From: a bacterium
GTDB lineage: Bacteria > UBP14 > UBA6098 > B30-G16
NCBI GenBank assembly: GCA_027007865.1
Contig: JALTEE010000258.1
Span: 1-7,631 of the forward strand
DNA: 7,631 bases
Reading direction: 5' to 3'
The translations under genes and the position numbers were made by a program. The notes beneath the pieces were generated by a model. The model was given only the letters and a program-made list of their open reading frames with translations, was not told the origin of the DNA and did no database searches. The first letter of the stretch is position 1. Each line of letters starts with the position of its first letter. Below, one piece after another: positions 1 through 6,576 of the stretch.

Positions 1-1119
1 CCTTACATTGGCGACGATTATCTTGTCGATAGTTTGCCCGAATGCACAACTTCCTTTGGCGCTTCTGCTCCCGCTGTTGGAGATATCGACGGCGACGGTT
101 CTCCTGAAATAATTGTAGGCGGCGGAACGGATGACACCACAATCGGATATATTTATGTTTGGGAATCCGACGGAAGCAGAAAAGATGGTTTCCCGATTAC
201 CGTTCCAAATGTTCCCTGGGGTTCGCCTGCAATCGCCAATCTCGACGATGATACAACCGACCTCGAATTCGTTATATTCGTTGTGAACGAAGGATTATAC
301 GCATTCGATGATGAGGGAAACATATTGCCAGGTTGGCCTGTTCCGATGTCAGAACTGGGATATTGCGATGGAATAAGAACGCCATCGCTTGCGGATTTAG
401 ATGGCGATGGCAAAAGTGAAATCATATTCCTAACAGATGAGAAACTTTCCGTAATAAAGGGCGATGGCACGATGTGGGATGGTTTTCCAGTCGATATCGG
501 CAATGTTGAATGGTCGGCACCGGTTATTGCAGACATAGACGGGGACAGCGCTCTCGAAATTCTCGCACCGAATACGAATCAACTTTTAGCATACGAACTC
601 ACAGGCGAACCGATTATAACAGGCTATCCGCTGCCCTGCGGCATCGACATAATGGCAAGTCCGACAATAGAAGACATAGACGGCGACGGACTTTTAGAGA
701 TATTGGTGCCCGCATACGACAGCAAACTCTACGCCTGGCGAACATTTTCCCCCGCAGATACATCGCTTATGCCGTGGACAACACATCGTGGGAATATGCG
801 CAGAAGCGCAACTTTATTGCCTTCTCATACAAATAGCATCGTCGAAAAAACGAAACCCGCACAAATAGCGCTATCGATTGTTCCAAACCCATTCAATTCT
901 ACCTGCCGAATCAATGCATCGCTGCCGAACGACGGCACATTAGAAATATTCGATATCATAGGACGAAGTATCGCTCGATGGAAGATTAGAGCGGGAAACT
1001 ATATTGTTCTGTGGGATGGCAGCGACTATTTGAAAAAAAAGATGCCATCTGGGCTCTATTTTGTGCGGCTTAATTCGGGAAATATGCAATCGGCAAAACA
1101 TATCTTACTTTTGAAATAA
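1..1119 (+). CDS. Secreted FG-GAP/VCBS-like repeat protein with T9SS type A sorting domain (3' part)
   Basis: The reading frame is open from base 1, so the gene starts left of the window and 372 C-terminal residues are visible; a TTG at 34 is internal, not a start. The visible part holds five repeats with DxDxDG-like cores at about 82, 238 (degenerate), 394, 532 and 673, each followed by a hydrophobic strand such as EIIVGG or EILVPA. This is the pattern of calcium-binding FG-GAP/VCBS beta-propeller blades. From about 877 to the stop comes a C-terminal domain with NPFN, IFDIIGR, WDGSD, PSGLYFVRL and a final KHILLLK. These are hallmarks of the type A sorting domain that directs proteins through the type IX secretion system and is removed at the cell surface. 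I infer a large surface or secreted protein; the N-terminal half could carry an enzyme or adhesin domain that is not visible. No secretion machinery is encoded in the window. It is convergent with, and overlaps, the carbamate kinase gene. Confidence 0.85.
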   Translation, partial: PYIGDDYLVDSLPECTTSFGASAPAVGDIDGDGSPEIIVGGGTDDTTIGYIYVWESDGSRKDGFPITVPNVPWGSPAIANLDDDTTDLEFVIFVVNEGLYAFDDEGNILPGWPVPMSELGYCDGIRTPSLADLDGDGKSEIIFLTDEKLSVIKGDGTMWDGFPVDIGNVEWSAPVIADIDGDSALEILAPNTNQLLAYELTGEPIITGYPLPCGIDIMASPTIEDIDGDGLLEILVPAYDSKLYAWRTFSPADTSLMPWTTHRGNMRRSATLLPSHTNSIVEKTKPAQIALSIVPNPFNSTCRINASLPNDGTLEIFDIIGRSIARWKIRAGNYIVLWDGSDYLKKKMPSGLYFVRLNSGNMQSAKHILLLK

Positions 1120-2103
1120 TGGCAGATTATCATCGGTAGGCGATAAACGCGGGCTTTTATCCACAATTTTCGTGAATCGCCCTTTACCTTTAATCGCATC
1201 CGCAACCTGGTCGATGGATGTGATGATAACTTCTTTTCCGCCGTGCTCGATAAAAAATATCGATGCTTCGATTTTCGGACCCATCGAACCGGGTGGGAAA
1301 TGTCCTTCTTCGAGATATTTTTTAGCACTTATTAAATCTAAATTTTGTAAATCTCTCTGGCTCGGTTTGCCAAAATCGAGTGATACCATATCCACACCCG
1401 TGATGATGACCAATTTTTCCGCACTGATATCGAGTCCGAGCACCGCAGACGCTCTATCTTTATCTATCACGGCATCGACAGGTTCCAGCGAGCCGTCTCG
1501 ATTTTCGATTACGGGAATTCCGCCACCGCCAGCAGAAATCACGATAGCGCCCGTTTCGAGTAATTTTACAACAGCATCTCGCTCTACTATATGCTGGGGC
1601 CACGGCGACGGCACGACTCGCCTCCACCCGCGGTTCGAATCCTCGCGCATAATCCAGCCCTGCTCACGAATGAGTTTCTCCGCCTGCTCTTTTGTGTAGA
1701 ATTGCCCGATAAATTTTGTGGGATTTGAAAATCCAGCGTCGTTTTTATCTACGATAACTCTCGTAATCACAGTTACGACCTGTCTATCCATTTTGCTTGT
1801 GTATAGATGATTCCCCAGTGCGAGAGCAAGAATAACGCCGATTTCGCCCTGTGTCTGTGCACCACATATAGAAAGCGGCAATGGAACGACTTCGTTCTGC
1901 GAAAGTTCCACGCGGCGCAGCGAATTGCCGACCTGTGGACCATTGCCGTGCGTTATCGCAAGTTGCCAGCCATCCGACACGAGCGAAGCGATTTTGGACA
2001 TCGAGCGTTTTGCGCGCTCGAACTGTATCTCCACGGGGTCGGTTCCGCGTGTCGAAAGCGCGTTCCCGCCCAATGCAACCACTATTCTGGGCAATCTTTG
2101 CAA
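1105..2103 (-). CDS. arcC: Carbamate kinase
   Basis: This 332-residue protein reversibly transfers phosphate between ATP and carbamate to make carbamoyl phosphate (amino acid kinase fold, cytoplasmic). Family motifs are all present: LGGNA (11-15), HGNGPQVGN (52-60), PTKFIGQFY with Lys130, a glycine-rich SAGGGGIP (190-197), IDKD with Lys215-Asp216, and PPGSMGPKIEA with Lys277. These match the conserved lysines and aspartate of the Enterococcus enzyme, so it should be active. It is slightly longer than the usual 310-317 residues because of about 20 extra polar residues at the C-terminus. The start is TTG, chosen because the family N-terminus begins here, GGAGGG lies 4 bases upstream, and an in-frame stop lies just beyond. 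In the arginine deiminase pathway this enzyme yields ATP, but no arcA or arcB is nearby, so the carbamoyl phosphate source (arginine, allantoin or agmatine breakdown) is open. Its last 15 bases overlap the end of the convergent gene. Confidence 0.95.
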   Translation of the reverse strand: MQRLPRIVVALGGNALSTRGTDPVEIQFERAKRSMSKIASLVSDGWQLAITHGNGPQVGNSLRRVELSQNEVVPLPLSICGAQTQGEIGVILALALGNHLYTSKMDRQVVTVITRVIVDKNDAGFSNPTKFIGQFYTKEQAEKLIREQGWIMREDSNRGWRRVVPSPWPQHIVERDAVVKLLETGAIVISAGGGGIPVIENRDGSLEPVDAVIDKDRASAVLGLDISAEKLVIITGVDMVSLDFGKPSQRDLQNLDLISAKKYLEEGHFPPGSMGPKIEASIFFIEHGGKEVIITSIDQVADAIKGKGRFTKIVDKSPRLSPTDDNLPLFQK

Positions 2104-2107
2104 AATA

Positions 2108-2113
2108 CCCTCC
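2108..2113 (-). promoter_or_regulatory. Shine-Dalgarno for carbamate kinase, fixes the TTG start
   Basis: On the minus strand GGAGGG is followed by TATT and then TTG. The site picks TTG at 2103 as the start; no in-frame ATG exists between it and the upstream in-frame stop (2122-2124). The ATG at 2120 is in another frame. Confidence 0.75.
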
Positions 2114-2159
2114 GAAACATTTTAACCAAAATAAATCGAAAACCCGCAAAAATGCAATA

Positions 2160-2165
2160 ATTATA
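2160..2165 (-). promoter_or_regulatory. Possible -10 element for carbamate kinase
   Basis: The minus strand reads a perfect TATAAT here, about 57 bases before the TTG start. The best -35 is poor (TTCATT at 2185-2190, spacer 19), so the promoter is a weak inference. In an AT-rich spacer a chance match is possible. Confidence 0.35.
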
Positions 2166-2220
2166 TTGTGTTGTGCACTAAACGAATGAAAACAAATATT
2201 ATGTTTTTATTGCGAATGTT

Positions 2221-2250
2221 TTTAAATCGATTATTTTGAGATTTATAGAA
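2221..2250 (+). promoter_or_regulatory. Possible sigma-70-like promoter for the four-gene run
   Basis: TTTAAA (2221-2226) and TATAGA (2245-2250) each match four of six consensus bases, with an 18-base spacer, in the AT-rich divergent region. Transcription would start near 2257, giving a leader of about 20 bases that still includes the GGGGGA ribosome site. An 8-base palindrome AATCGATT (2225-2232) overlaps the spacer. The match is weak, and the sigma consensus of this lineage is unknown. Confidence 0.28.
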
Positions 2251-2264
2251 TTAATATCAAAAAT

Positions 2265-2270
2265 GGGGGA
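2265..2270 (+). promoter_or_regulatory. Ribosome binding site of the UPF0173 gene
   Basis: GGGGGA lies 6 bases before the ATG at 2277. It is the only purine-rich ribosome site in the four-gene run, which supports this gene being the first of the transcript. Confidence 0.6.
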
Positions 2271-2276
2271 AATATA

Positions 2277-2900
2277 ATGGAACTCGTATTTCTTGGACAC
2301 GCATCATTTCTGGTGAAAGAAAATGCGACGACGATATATATAGACCCGTATCATCTTATCGGGACACTGCCGAAGGCGGATATCATTCTGATTACTCATC
2401 CGCATTTTGACCACTGCTCGCAGGATGATGTTGCGAAAATATTATCGGAAACCACAGTTGTGGTTTCGCCATCAGGATGCGATGTCGGTGTTCAATCGCA
2501 GGAAATTTTGCCGGGGCAAGAAGTAGCGCTCAAAGATGCAATAATTCGTGCTGTACCCGCATACAATATCGGGAAAGATTTCCATCCGAAAGAAAACAAA
2601 TGGGTGGGATATGTAATCGACATCGGTCAGTATCGCCTCTACCACGCCGGCGATACGGATGTCATTCCCGAAATGGAAAATCTCTCTGTCGATATAGCGC
2701 TTTTGCCAATCGGCGGGACATACACAATGGATGTTCCCGAAGCACTCGATGCGGTGAAAACAATTAAGCCAAAACTCGTCATCCCGATGCACTTTGGCGA
2801 TATTGTGGGAACTGTGCAAGATGCTATGAATTTCTGTCAAAAATCGACCGTTCCCTGCAAAGTCTTTTCCAAAGGCGAAGAGTGGTTGGTGAAATTATAA
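2277..2900 (+). CDS. UPF0173/UlaG-like metallo-beta-lactamase-fold hydrolase
   Basis: This 207-residue cytoplasmic protein belongs to the metallo-beta-lactamase fold, in the branch that includes UPF0173 proteins and L-ascorbate-6-phosphate lactonase (UlaG). The family start GHASF is at 7-11. The metal-binding HxHxDH is His41, His43, Asp45 and His46 (HPHFDH). Further ligands are His123 and Asp126 in HAGDTD, and His172 in PMHFGD. NIGKDFHPK (97-105) with a following GYVI strand is typical of UPF0173. All expected metal ligands are present, so it should bind two metals and hydrolyse a small ester, lactone or phosphodiester; the substrate cannot be told from sequence. It has no signal peptide. It leads the + strand run and is followed after 28 bases by the OmpA-like gene, but the family gives no link to envelope work. 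A role in ascorbate use is unlikely, since no ula genes are near. Confidence 0.9.
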   Translation: MELVFLGHASFLVKENATTIYIDPYHLIGTLPKADIILITHPHFDHCSQDDVAKILSETTVVVSPSGCDVGVQSQEILPGQEVALKDAIIRAVPAYNIGKDFHPKENKWVGYVIDIGQYRLYHAGDTDVIPEMENLSVDIALLPIGGTYTMDVPEALDAVKTIKPKLVIPMHFGDIVGTVQDAMNFCQKSTVPCKVFSKGEEWLVKL

Positions 2901-2928
2901 ACAGTTCGCATTTTATATCTAAAATACA

Positions 2929-4212
2929 ATGAAAACAATTACAAATATATGTTTATTAACGATTTTGCTGTTTGCTATCGCTGCATATGGCAATATTAGT
3001 GCAGATTTATCGGCGGGTGCATTTTCTCCTATGAGCGACGACAGCGCAAATAATGGAATGTTGTTTTCGAGCGATATATGGCATCCGTTATGGAAAAAAT
3101 TCTCCGTCGGCGCAGGAGGGAAATTTTTTCTGTTCGACAAACAAGATGCACATTCGACCGATTTCACATTAAATTTACGATATACGGCAAATATTCATAG
3201 GCGATGGGCTATCGACATCGTTTCCGCCGGTGGAATTAATTTTTACAACGGTGAATATTCACCTGCTCTTTCTCCCGCTGCCGACTTGCGATTTTTTATT
3301 TCTCCGAGATGGCAAATAGGCTGTTCAGCAAATTGGAAGCACACATTCGATACTTCGCAGACGAAGGATGTTTTCTCGACATCGTTGCTTATCGAATATA
3401 TGTTCGGTTTTCACGATAGCGATGGCGACTGGGTTCCCGACAAAATCGACAGGTGCAACAAAACACCTTATGGCGCACGCGTTAATAATAAAGGCTGCGC
3501 TCTCGACAGCGATGGCGATGGCGTATTCGATGGCTTCGACAGATGTCCGAACACCCCGAAAGCGGCGCTTGTCGATTCACTGGGATGTCCCACAGACAGC
3601 GATGGCGACGGCGTTTTCGACGGTGTCGATAGATGTCCTGAAACTCCGACGGATATTCCAATCGACACAACGGGCTGCCCCCGAGACAGCGATAGAGACG
3701 GCGTTCCCGATTATGCGGATTCTTGTGCGAAAACTCCCGAAGGCGCAATCGTGGACCATAACGGATGTTCCACAGATTCCGACGAAGATGGCGTCCCAGA
3801 CGGAATCGACCAATGCAACGGAACACCGACAGGTTTCGATGTGGACCTGTTCGGTTGCCCCAAAATCCCGTCGGTGAACGGAGAAATAATCTACAACTTG
3901 TTCGACAGTAATTTGCAACTGACAGCATCGGCGCTCAATCAACTTCACAGGGTAGCGAAGCGAATCCGCGCATATCCCGATAGAACAGTTGTAATCGAAA
4001 TTCACACCGATACAGAAGGCAGTCCCACATACAATAAAAATCGTGCATCGTCTGTTGGCAAAAAGATTGTCGAATTTCTCAAAGAACAGGGCATCGACAG
4101 CGACATTATAAAAATTTCCCCCGCAGGCGAAAAAGACCCGATAATTAAGAAAGGAACAGTAGAAGCGAAGCGGAAAAACCGCAGAGCAATTTTTTCTGTC
4201 GAAGAACCATAA
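2929..4212 (+). CDS. OmpA-like outer-membrane protein with five thrombospondin type 3 repeats
   Basis: This 427-residue protein starts with a signal peptide (1 to about 25: basic MK, hydrophobic LLTILLFAIAA, likely cut after YG or ISA). Residues about 26-160 alternate polar and hydrophobic and end in aromatic strand-like segments, as expected for a small OmpA beta-barrel; this is inferred. Residues 163-312 are five 30-residue thrombospondin type 3 repeats, each starting DSDGDGV-like (calcium-binding) with cysteines at repeat positions 14 and 28. Residues about 317-425 form an OmpA C-terminal domain, with EIHTDTEGSPTYN (357-369) and KNRRAIF (416-422). The usual role is to tie the outer membrane to peptidoglycan. 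However, the arginine that binds diaminopimelate, 15 residues after Asp361, is Val376 here, so binding may be altered. There is no Shine-Dalgarno upstream of the ATG, which suggests coupling to the gene before. The gene sits just ahead of two glycosyltransferase genes. Confidence 0.92.
   Translation: MKTITNICLLTILLFAIAAYGNISADLSAGAFSPMSDDSANNGMLFSSDIWHPLWKKFSVGAGGKFFLFDKQDAHSTDFTLNLRYTANIHRRWAIDIVSAGGINFYNGEYSPALSPAADLRFFISPRWQIGCSANWKHTFDTSQTKDVFSTSLLIEYMFGFHDSDGDWVPDKIDRCNKTPYGARVNNKGCALDSDGDGVFDGFDRCPNTPKAALVDSLGCPTDSDGDGVFDGVDRCPETPTDIPIDTTGCPRDSDRDGVPDYADSCAKTPEGAIVDHNGCSTDSDEDGVPDGIDQCNGTPTGFDVDLFGCPKIPSVNGEIIYNLFDSNLQLTASALNQLHRVAKRIRAYPDRTVVIEIHTDTEGSPTYNKNRASSVGKKIVEFLKEQGIDSDIIKISPAGEKDPIIKKGTVEAKRKNRRAIFSVEEP
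3415..3864 (+). repeat. Five tandem 90-base coding repeats (thrombospondin type 3)
   Basis: Units start at 3415, 3505, 3595, 3685 and 3775, each exactly 90 bases with no indel. The start of each unit (GAC/GAT AGC GAT GGC GAC GGC, coding DSDGDG) is the best conserved part. Unit 1 is DSDGDW and units 4 and 5 have drifted to DSDRDG and DSDEDG. Between units the DNA has diverged more than the key residues, so these look like old duplications held by selection on calcium-binding aspartates and paired cysteines. Confidence 0.9.
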
Positions 4213-4233
4213 ATTCCATATATCGAATGTGTA

Positions 4234-5244
4234 ATGCATCAAAAAATCTTGATAATCCAGACCGCTTGGCTCGGCGATAATATTTTAACTCTCCCGCTCG
4301 TATCGAATGCCGCACAAATCGGAGAAGTCCATATACTCACAATTCCTCGCTGGGCGGATGTCTATAAAAATAATCCCGATGTTGCATCGATTATCACTTA
4401 CGATAAACACGGCTCCGAGCGTGGATTTTTAAAAATCAGACAAAAAGCAGCGTTGCTGCGCAAAATGAATTTCGACATTGCTCTGCTCGCTCAACGGTGG
4501 TGGCGAAGCGCAGCGCTCGCAAAAATGGCTAAAATACCCATCAGAATTGGTTTCGACACCGCACCTGCAAAATTTCTATACACTCACACGGTTCGATACG
4601 ATAAAGATTTAAACGAAGCGGAGCGATTACTGAATCTGCTGCGACCACTACATTTCGAACCGAAGATAACGATACCAAAACTTTATCCGTCAAACGCGGA
4701 TATCGACAGAGCGCAAGAAATTCTTATGAAAGAAGGCTGGAGCGGAGAACGAATAATCGTATTAGCACCGGAATCGGCGTGGCGAACGAAACGATACCCA
4801 CATTTCATCGAAGTGGCAAAAATGATTGTTGATGAAGGTTTCCAAGTTCTATTTATCGGAGCAGATAAGAAAACGGAAGCGCAGATAAAAAAAGGGCTGC
4901 AGTCAGATTACAATATGTTTTTTATGTTCGGCGAAAATTTGCTCGTAGCGGCGTCGGCGATTGGCATTTCCGATGTTATGATTTCAAATGATTCGGGTGC
5001 GGGGCATATTGCATCTGCGGTAAAAGTCCCCGTTCTGTCTATTTTTGGTCCGACAGTTCCCGAGCAAGGTTTTGCACCATTGGGGGAGAAAAATAGAATT
5101 GTTCAGGTTGAAAATCTTTCCTGCCGACCTTGCAGCGCACACGGCACAGAAAAATGCTCGCTCGGACATCATAAATGTATGACCGAAATCGAACCTGAAA
5201 AAGTTGCGGAAATAGCAATAAATATGGCGGAAGAACAATATTAA
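4234..5244 (+). CDS. waaF: Glycosyltransferase family 9, LPS heptosyltransferase II type
   Basis: This 336-residue GT-B enzyme adds ADP-heptose to the LPS inner core at the cytoplasmic face of the inner membrane. N-terminal domain: ILIIQTAWLGD (5-15), with Asp15 in the place of the catalytic aspartate. C-terminal domain: LAPESAWRTKRYP (177-189), the family's PGA-W-KRWP motif with Lys186, and NDSGAGHIA (252-260), the family's NDSGPMHLA. The tail has CRPCSAHGTEKCSLGHHKCM (297-316), a cysteine-rich signature close to that of WaaF proteins (Cys297, 300, 308, 315). Length matches the usual 340-350. The ATG starts 21 bases after the OmpA-like stop with no Shine-Dalgarno. The family call is firm; the exact acceptor, and whether the sugar is heptose, is inferred because the Pro-Met of NDSGPMH is Ala-Gly here. 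An overlapping ATG at 4227 is out of frame. Confidence 0.9.
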   Translation: MHQKILIIQTAWLGDNILTLPLVSNAAQIGEVHILTIPRWADVYKNNPDVASIITYDKHGSERGFLKIRQKAALLRKMNFDIALLAQRWWRSAALAKMAKIPIRIGFDTAPAKFLYTHTVRYDKDLNEAERLLNLLRPLHFEPKITIPKLYPSNADIDRAQEILMKEGWSGERIIVLAPESAWRTKRYPHFIEVAKMIVDEGFQVLFIGADKKTEAQIKKGLQSDYNMFFMFGENLLVAASAIGISDVMISNDSGAGHIASAVKVPVLSIFGPTVPEQGFAPLGEKNRIVQVENLSCRPCSAHGTEKCSLGHHKCMTEIEPEKVAEIAINMAEEQY

Positions 5245-5255
5245 ATTATCGAAAA

Positions 5256-6515
5256 ATGGCAGAGCGTAAAAAAATATTGCTTTTTTCATATTATTTTCCA
5301 CCGGCAGGCGGAATTTCGTGCCAGCGGATAATTCGATTTGCAAAATTTTTGCGAGAGTATGGTTGGGAGCCGATTATAATTTCTGGCGGACACGAGTCAT
5401 CGTGGAAAATTCTCGATAACTCACTGAATAAAATCGCCGACGATTTCACCATTATCACATATTTGTCGAAAAATAGCAAAATATACTACGCGCAAAAACC
5501 GAATTTAATCGATAAGTTCAAGAAAAAAATTATTGCACAAAAAATCATTCACGAACTCGACCCGATGCACGACTGGGCAACGGAAGTATCGGGACATTTA
5601 TCGGATATAATATCTATTCATAGACCATCCGCGGCGCTGATAACCGTTCCGCCGTTCAGTTCGCTCGAACTTATCGAATCGTTGAAAAAAATTGCATCAC
5701 AATTGCCTGTAATTGCCGATATGCGCGATTTGCTATGGATTTTTTACCCGTATGGCTCGTTTATTCGTAGATATGCTGGAAAAAGGCAATATCGAAATGC
5801 GGAATATTTAATTCCGAAATGGCTATCGTTGGCGGATGCGATGACGGTGCCGGATGCGGCGTTTGTGCGGACTTTGAAAGAATATTCCAGCGCACCGATT
5901 GAGATAGTTCCAACACCATTCGACCCGGACGATTTTTCTAAAACACCAAAATACGAGCGCAGAGAAAAATTCACCATTTTACATTCTGGCTCACTCAACA
6001 AATTTCACGACTCGCAGCGATTACACTACATTTTCTCGCTTTTACCGGACGATATTCTGGCGCAAACAGAATTGATATTGCAGGGACATTGTCCATCCGA
6101 AGCGAAACGAATATTTTGGAGTGAACGATGGTCGAAAGTTTTGCCTTCTGTTTCGCATAGAGAAGCATTATCTATGCAGTGTCGAGCGGATGCGAATATC
6201 GCATTCGTAACCGTTCCGCGAAAATACGGCGGCGAACAAATGGTTCCGGGAAAAGTGTTTGATTACATCGGTGCAGGAAGACCGATAATTGGCATCGGTC
6301 CCGCAAACGGAGCGCTGAATTCGCTAATCAAACTGCACGACTTCGGTTTCACCGCACCGATAGAAGAACCACCGCTCGCTGCGGGAGCGATTACAAAAGC
6401 ATTCAGATTATGGCAGCAAAACTCGCTAAATCCTATCACAGAAGAAAACAAGAGTGAATATTCCGCAAAAAATGTCGTTGCGAAACTCGCAAAATTTTTA
6501 AATAAAATAATTTAG
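5256..6515 (+). CDS. Family 4-like (GT-B) glycosyltransferase
   Basis: This 419-residue protein resembles family 4 glycosyltransferases that use nucleotide sugars to build surface glycans. The N-terminus KILLFSYYFPPAGGISCQR (6-24) is the common YFPPxGG start of this group, followed by FAKFLREYGWEPIIIS. Further marks are VIADMRD (152-158), a first strand of the second domain at FTILHSGSLNKF (239-250), SHREAL (300-305) and PGKVFDYIGAGRPIIGIGP (331-349), the donor-binding stretch, where Asp336 stands in place of the common glutamate. There are no clear membrane segments, so it should work at the inner face of the cytoplasmic membrane. It follows the heptosyltransferase by 11 bases with no Shine-Dalgarno, which suggests one transcript and a role in LPS core or another surface glycan. 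The sugar and linkage cannot be read from sequence. Its TAG stop forms part of the hairpin downstream. Confidence 0.88.
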   Translation: MAERKKILLFSYYFPPAGGISCQRIIRFAKFLREYGWEPIIISGGHESSWKILDNSLNKIADDFTIITYLSKNSKIYYAQKPNLIDKFKKKIIAQKIIHELDPMHDWATEVSGHLSDIISIHRPSAALITVPPFSSLELIESLKKIASQLPVIADMRDLLWIFYPYGSFIRRYAGKRQYRNAEYLIPKWLSLADAMTVPDAAFVRTLKEYSSAPIEIVPTPFDPDDFSKTPKYERREKFTILHSGSLNKFHDSQRLHYIFSLLPDDILAQTELILQGHCPSEAKRIFWSERWSKVLPSVSHREALSMQCRADANIAFVTVPRKYGGEQMVPGKVFDYIGAGRPIIGIGPANGALNSLIKLHDFGFTAPIEEPPLAAGAITKAFRLWQQNSLNPITEENKSEYSAKNVVAKLAKFLNKII

Positions 6516-6545
6516 GCGATGCTAACCAATCGAAAGCACAGCCTA
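6513..6545 (-). terminator. Hairpin in the convergent spacer, possible terminator for the PDZ gene
   Basis: TAGGC (6513-6517) pairs with GCCTA (6541-6545) and TGCT (6520-6523) with AGCA (6535-6538), around an 11-base loop and a 2x2 internal mismatch. On the + strand no T-run follows, so it is a poor intrinsic terminator for the glycosyltransferase gene. On the minus strand it lies just past the PDZ gene stop and is followed by an AT-rich stretch (AATTATTTTATTT), which would suit termination there. The stem is short and broken, so the call is tentative. Confidence 0.35.
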
Positions 6546-6576
6546 TGAAAAGTTCGACTAATTCAACAATCAAACT

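Noticed and set aside
82..99. DxDxDG motifs of the first protein as dockerin or EF-hand domains
   Set aside because: The motifs are spaced about 45-100 residues apart and each is followed by a hydrophobic strand, which fits propeller blades rather than the paired 22-residue dockerin repeats.
1142..1161. GATAAA / TTTATC inverted repeat as a terminator for the sorting-domain gene
   Set aside because: It is only six AT-rich pairs, lies within the kinase coding region, and has no T-run after it.
2173..2178. GTGCAC palindrome in the divergent spacer as an operator
   Set aside because: The symmetry does not extend beyond six bases, so it is too short to support.
1172..2189. Several + strand open frames opposite carbamate kinase
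   Set aside because: The minus strand encodes a full kinase with all family motifs. The + frames have odd composition and no recognisable domains.
3415..3864. Tandem 90-base units as a possible CRISPR or satellite repeat
   Set aside because: The units are in frame, diverged and encode thrombospondin type 3 repeats; there is no repeat-spacer structure.
3468..4242. Long open frames on the minus strand opposite the OmpA-like gene (up to about 220 codons)
   Set aside because: They lie opposite the repeat region, where regular codon composition keeps the antisense frames open. They have no ribosome site and read as arginine/cysteine-rich nonsense.
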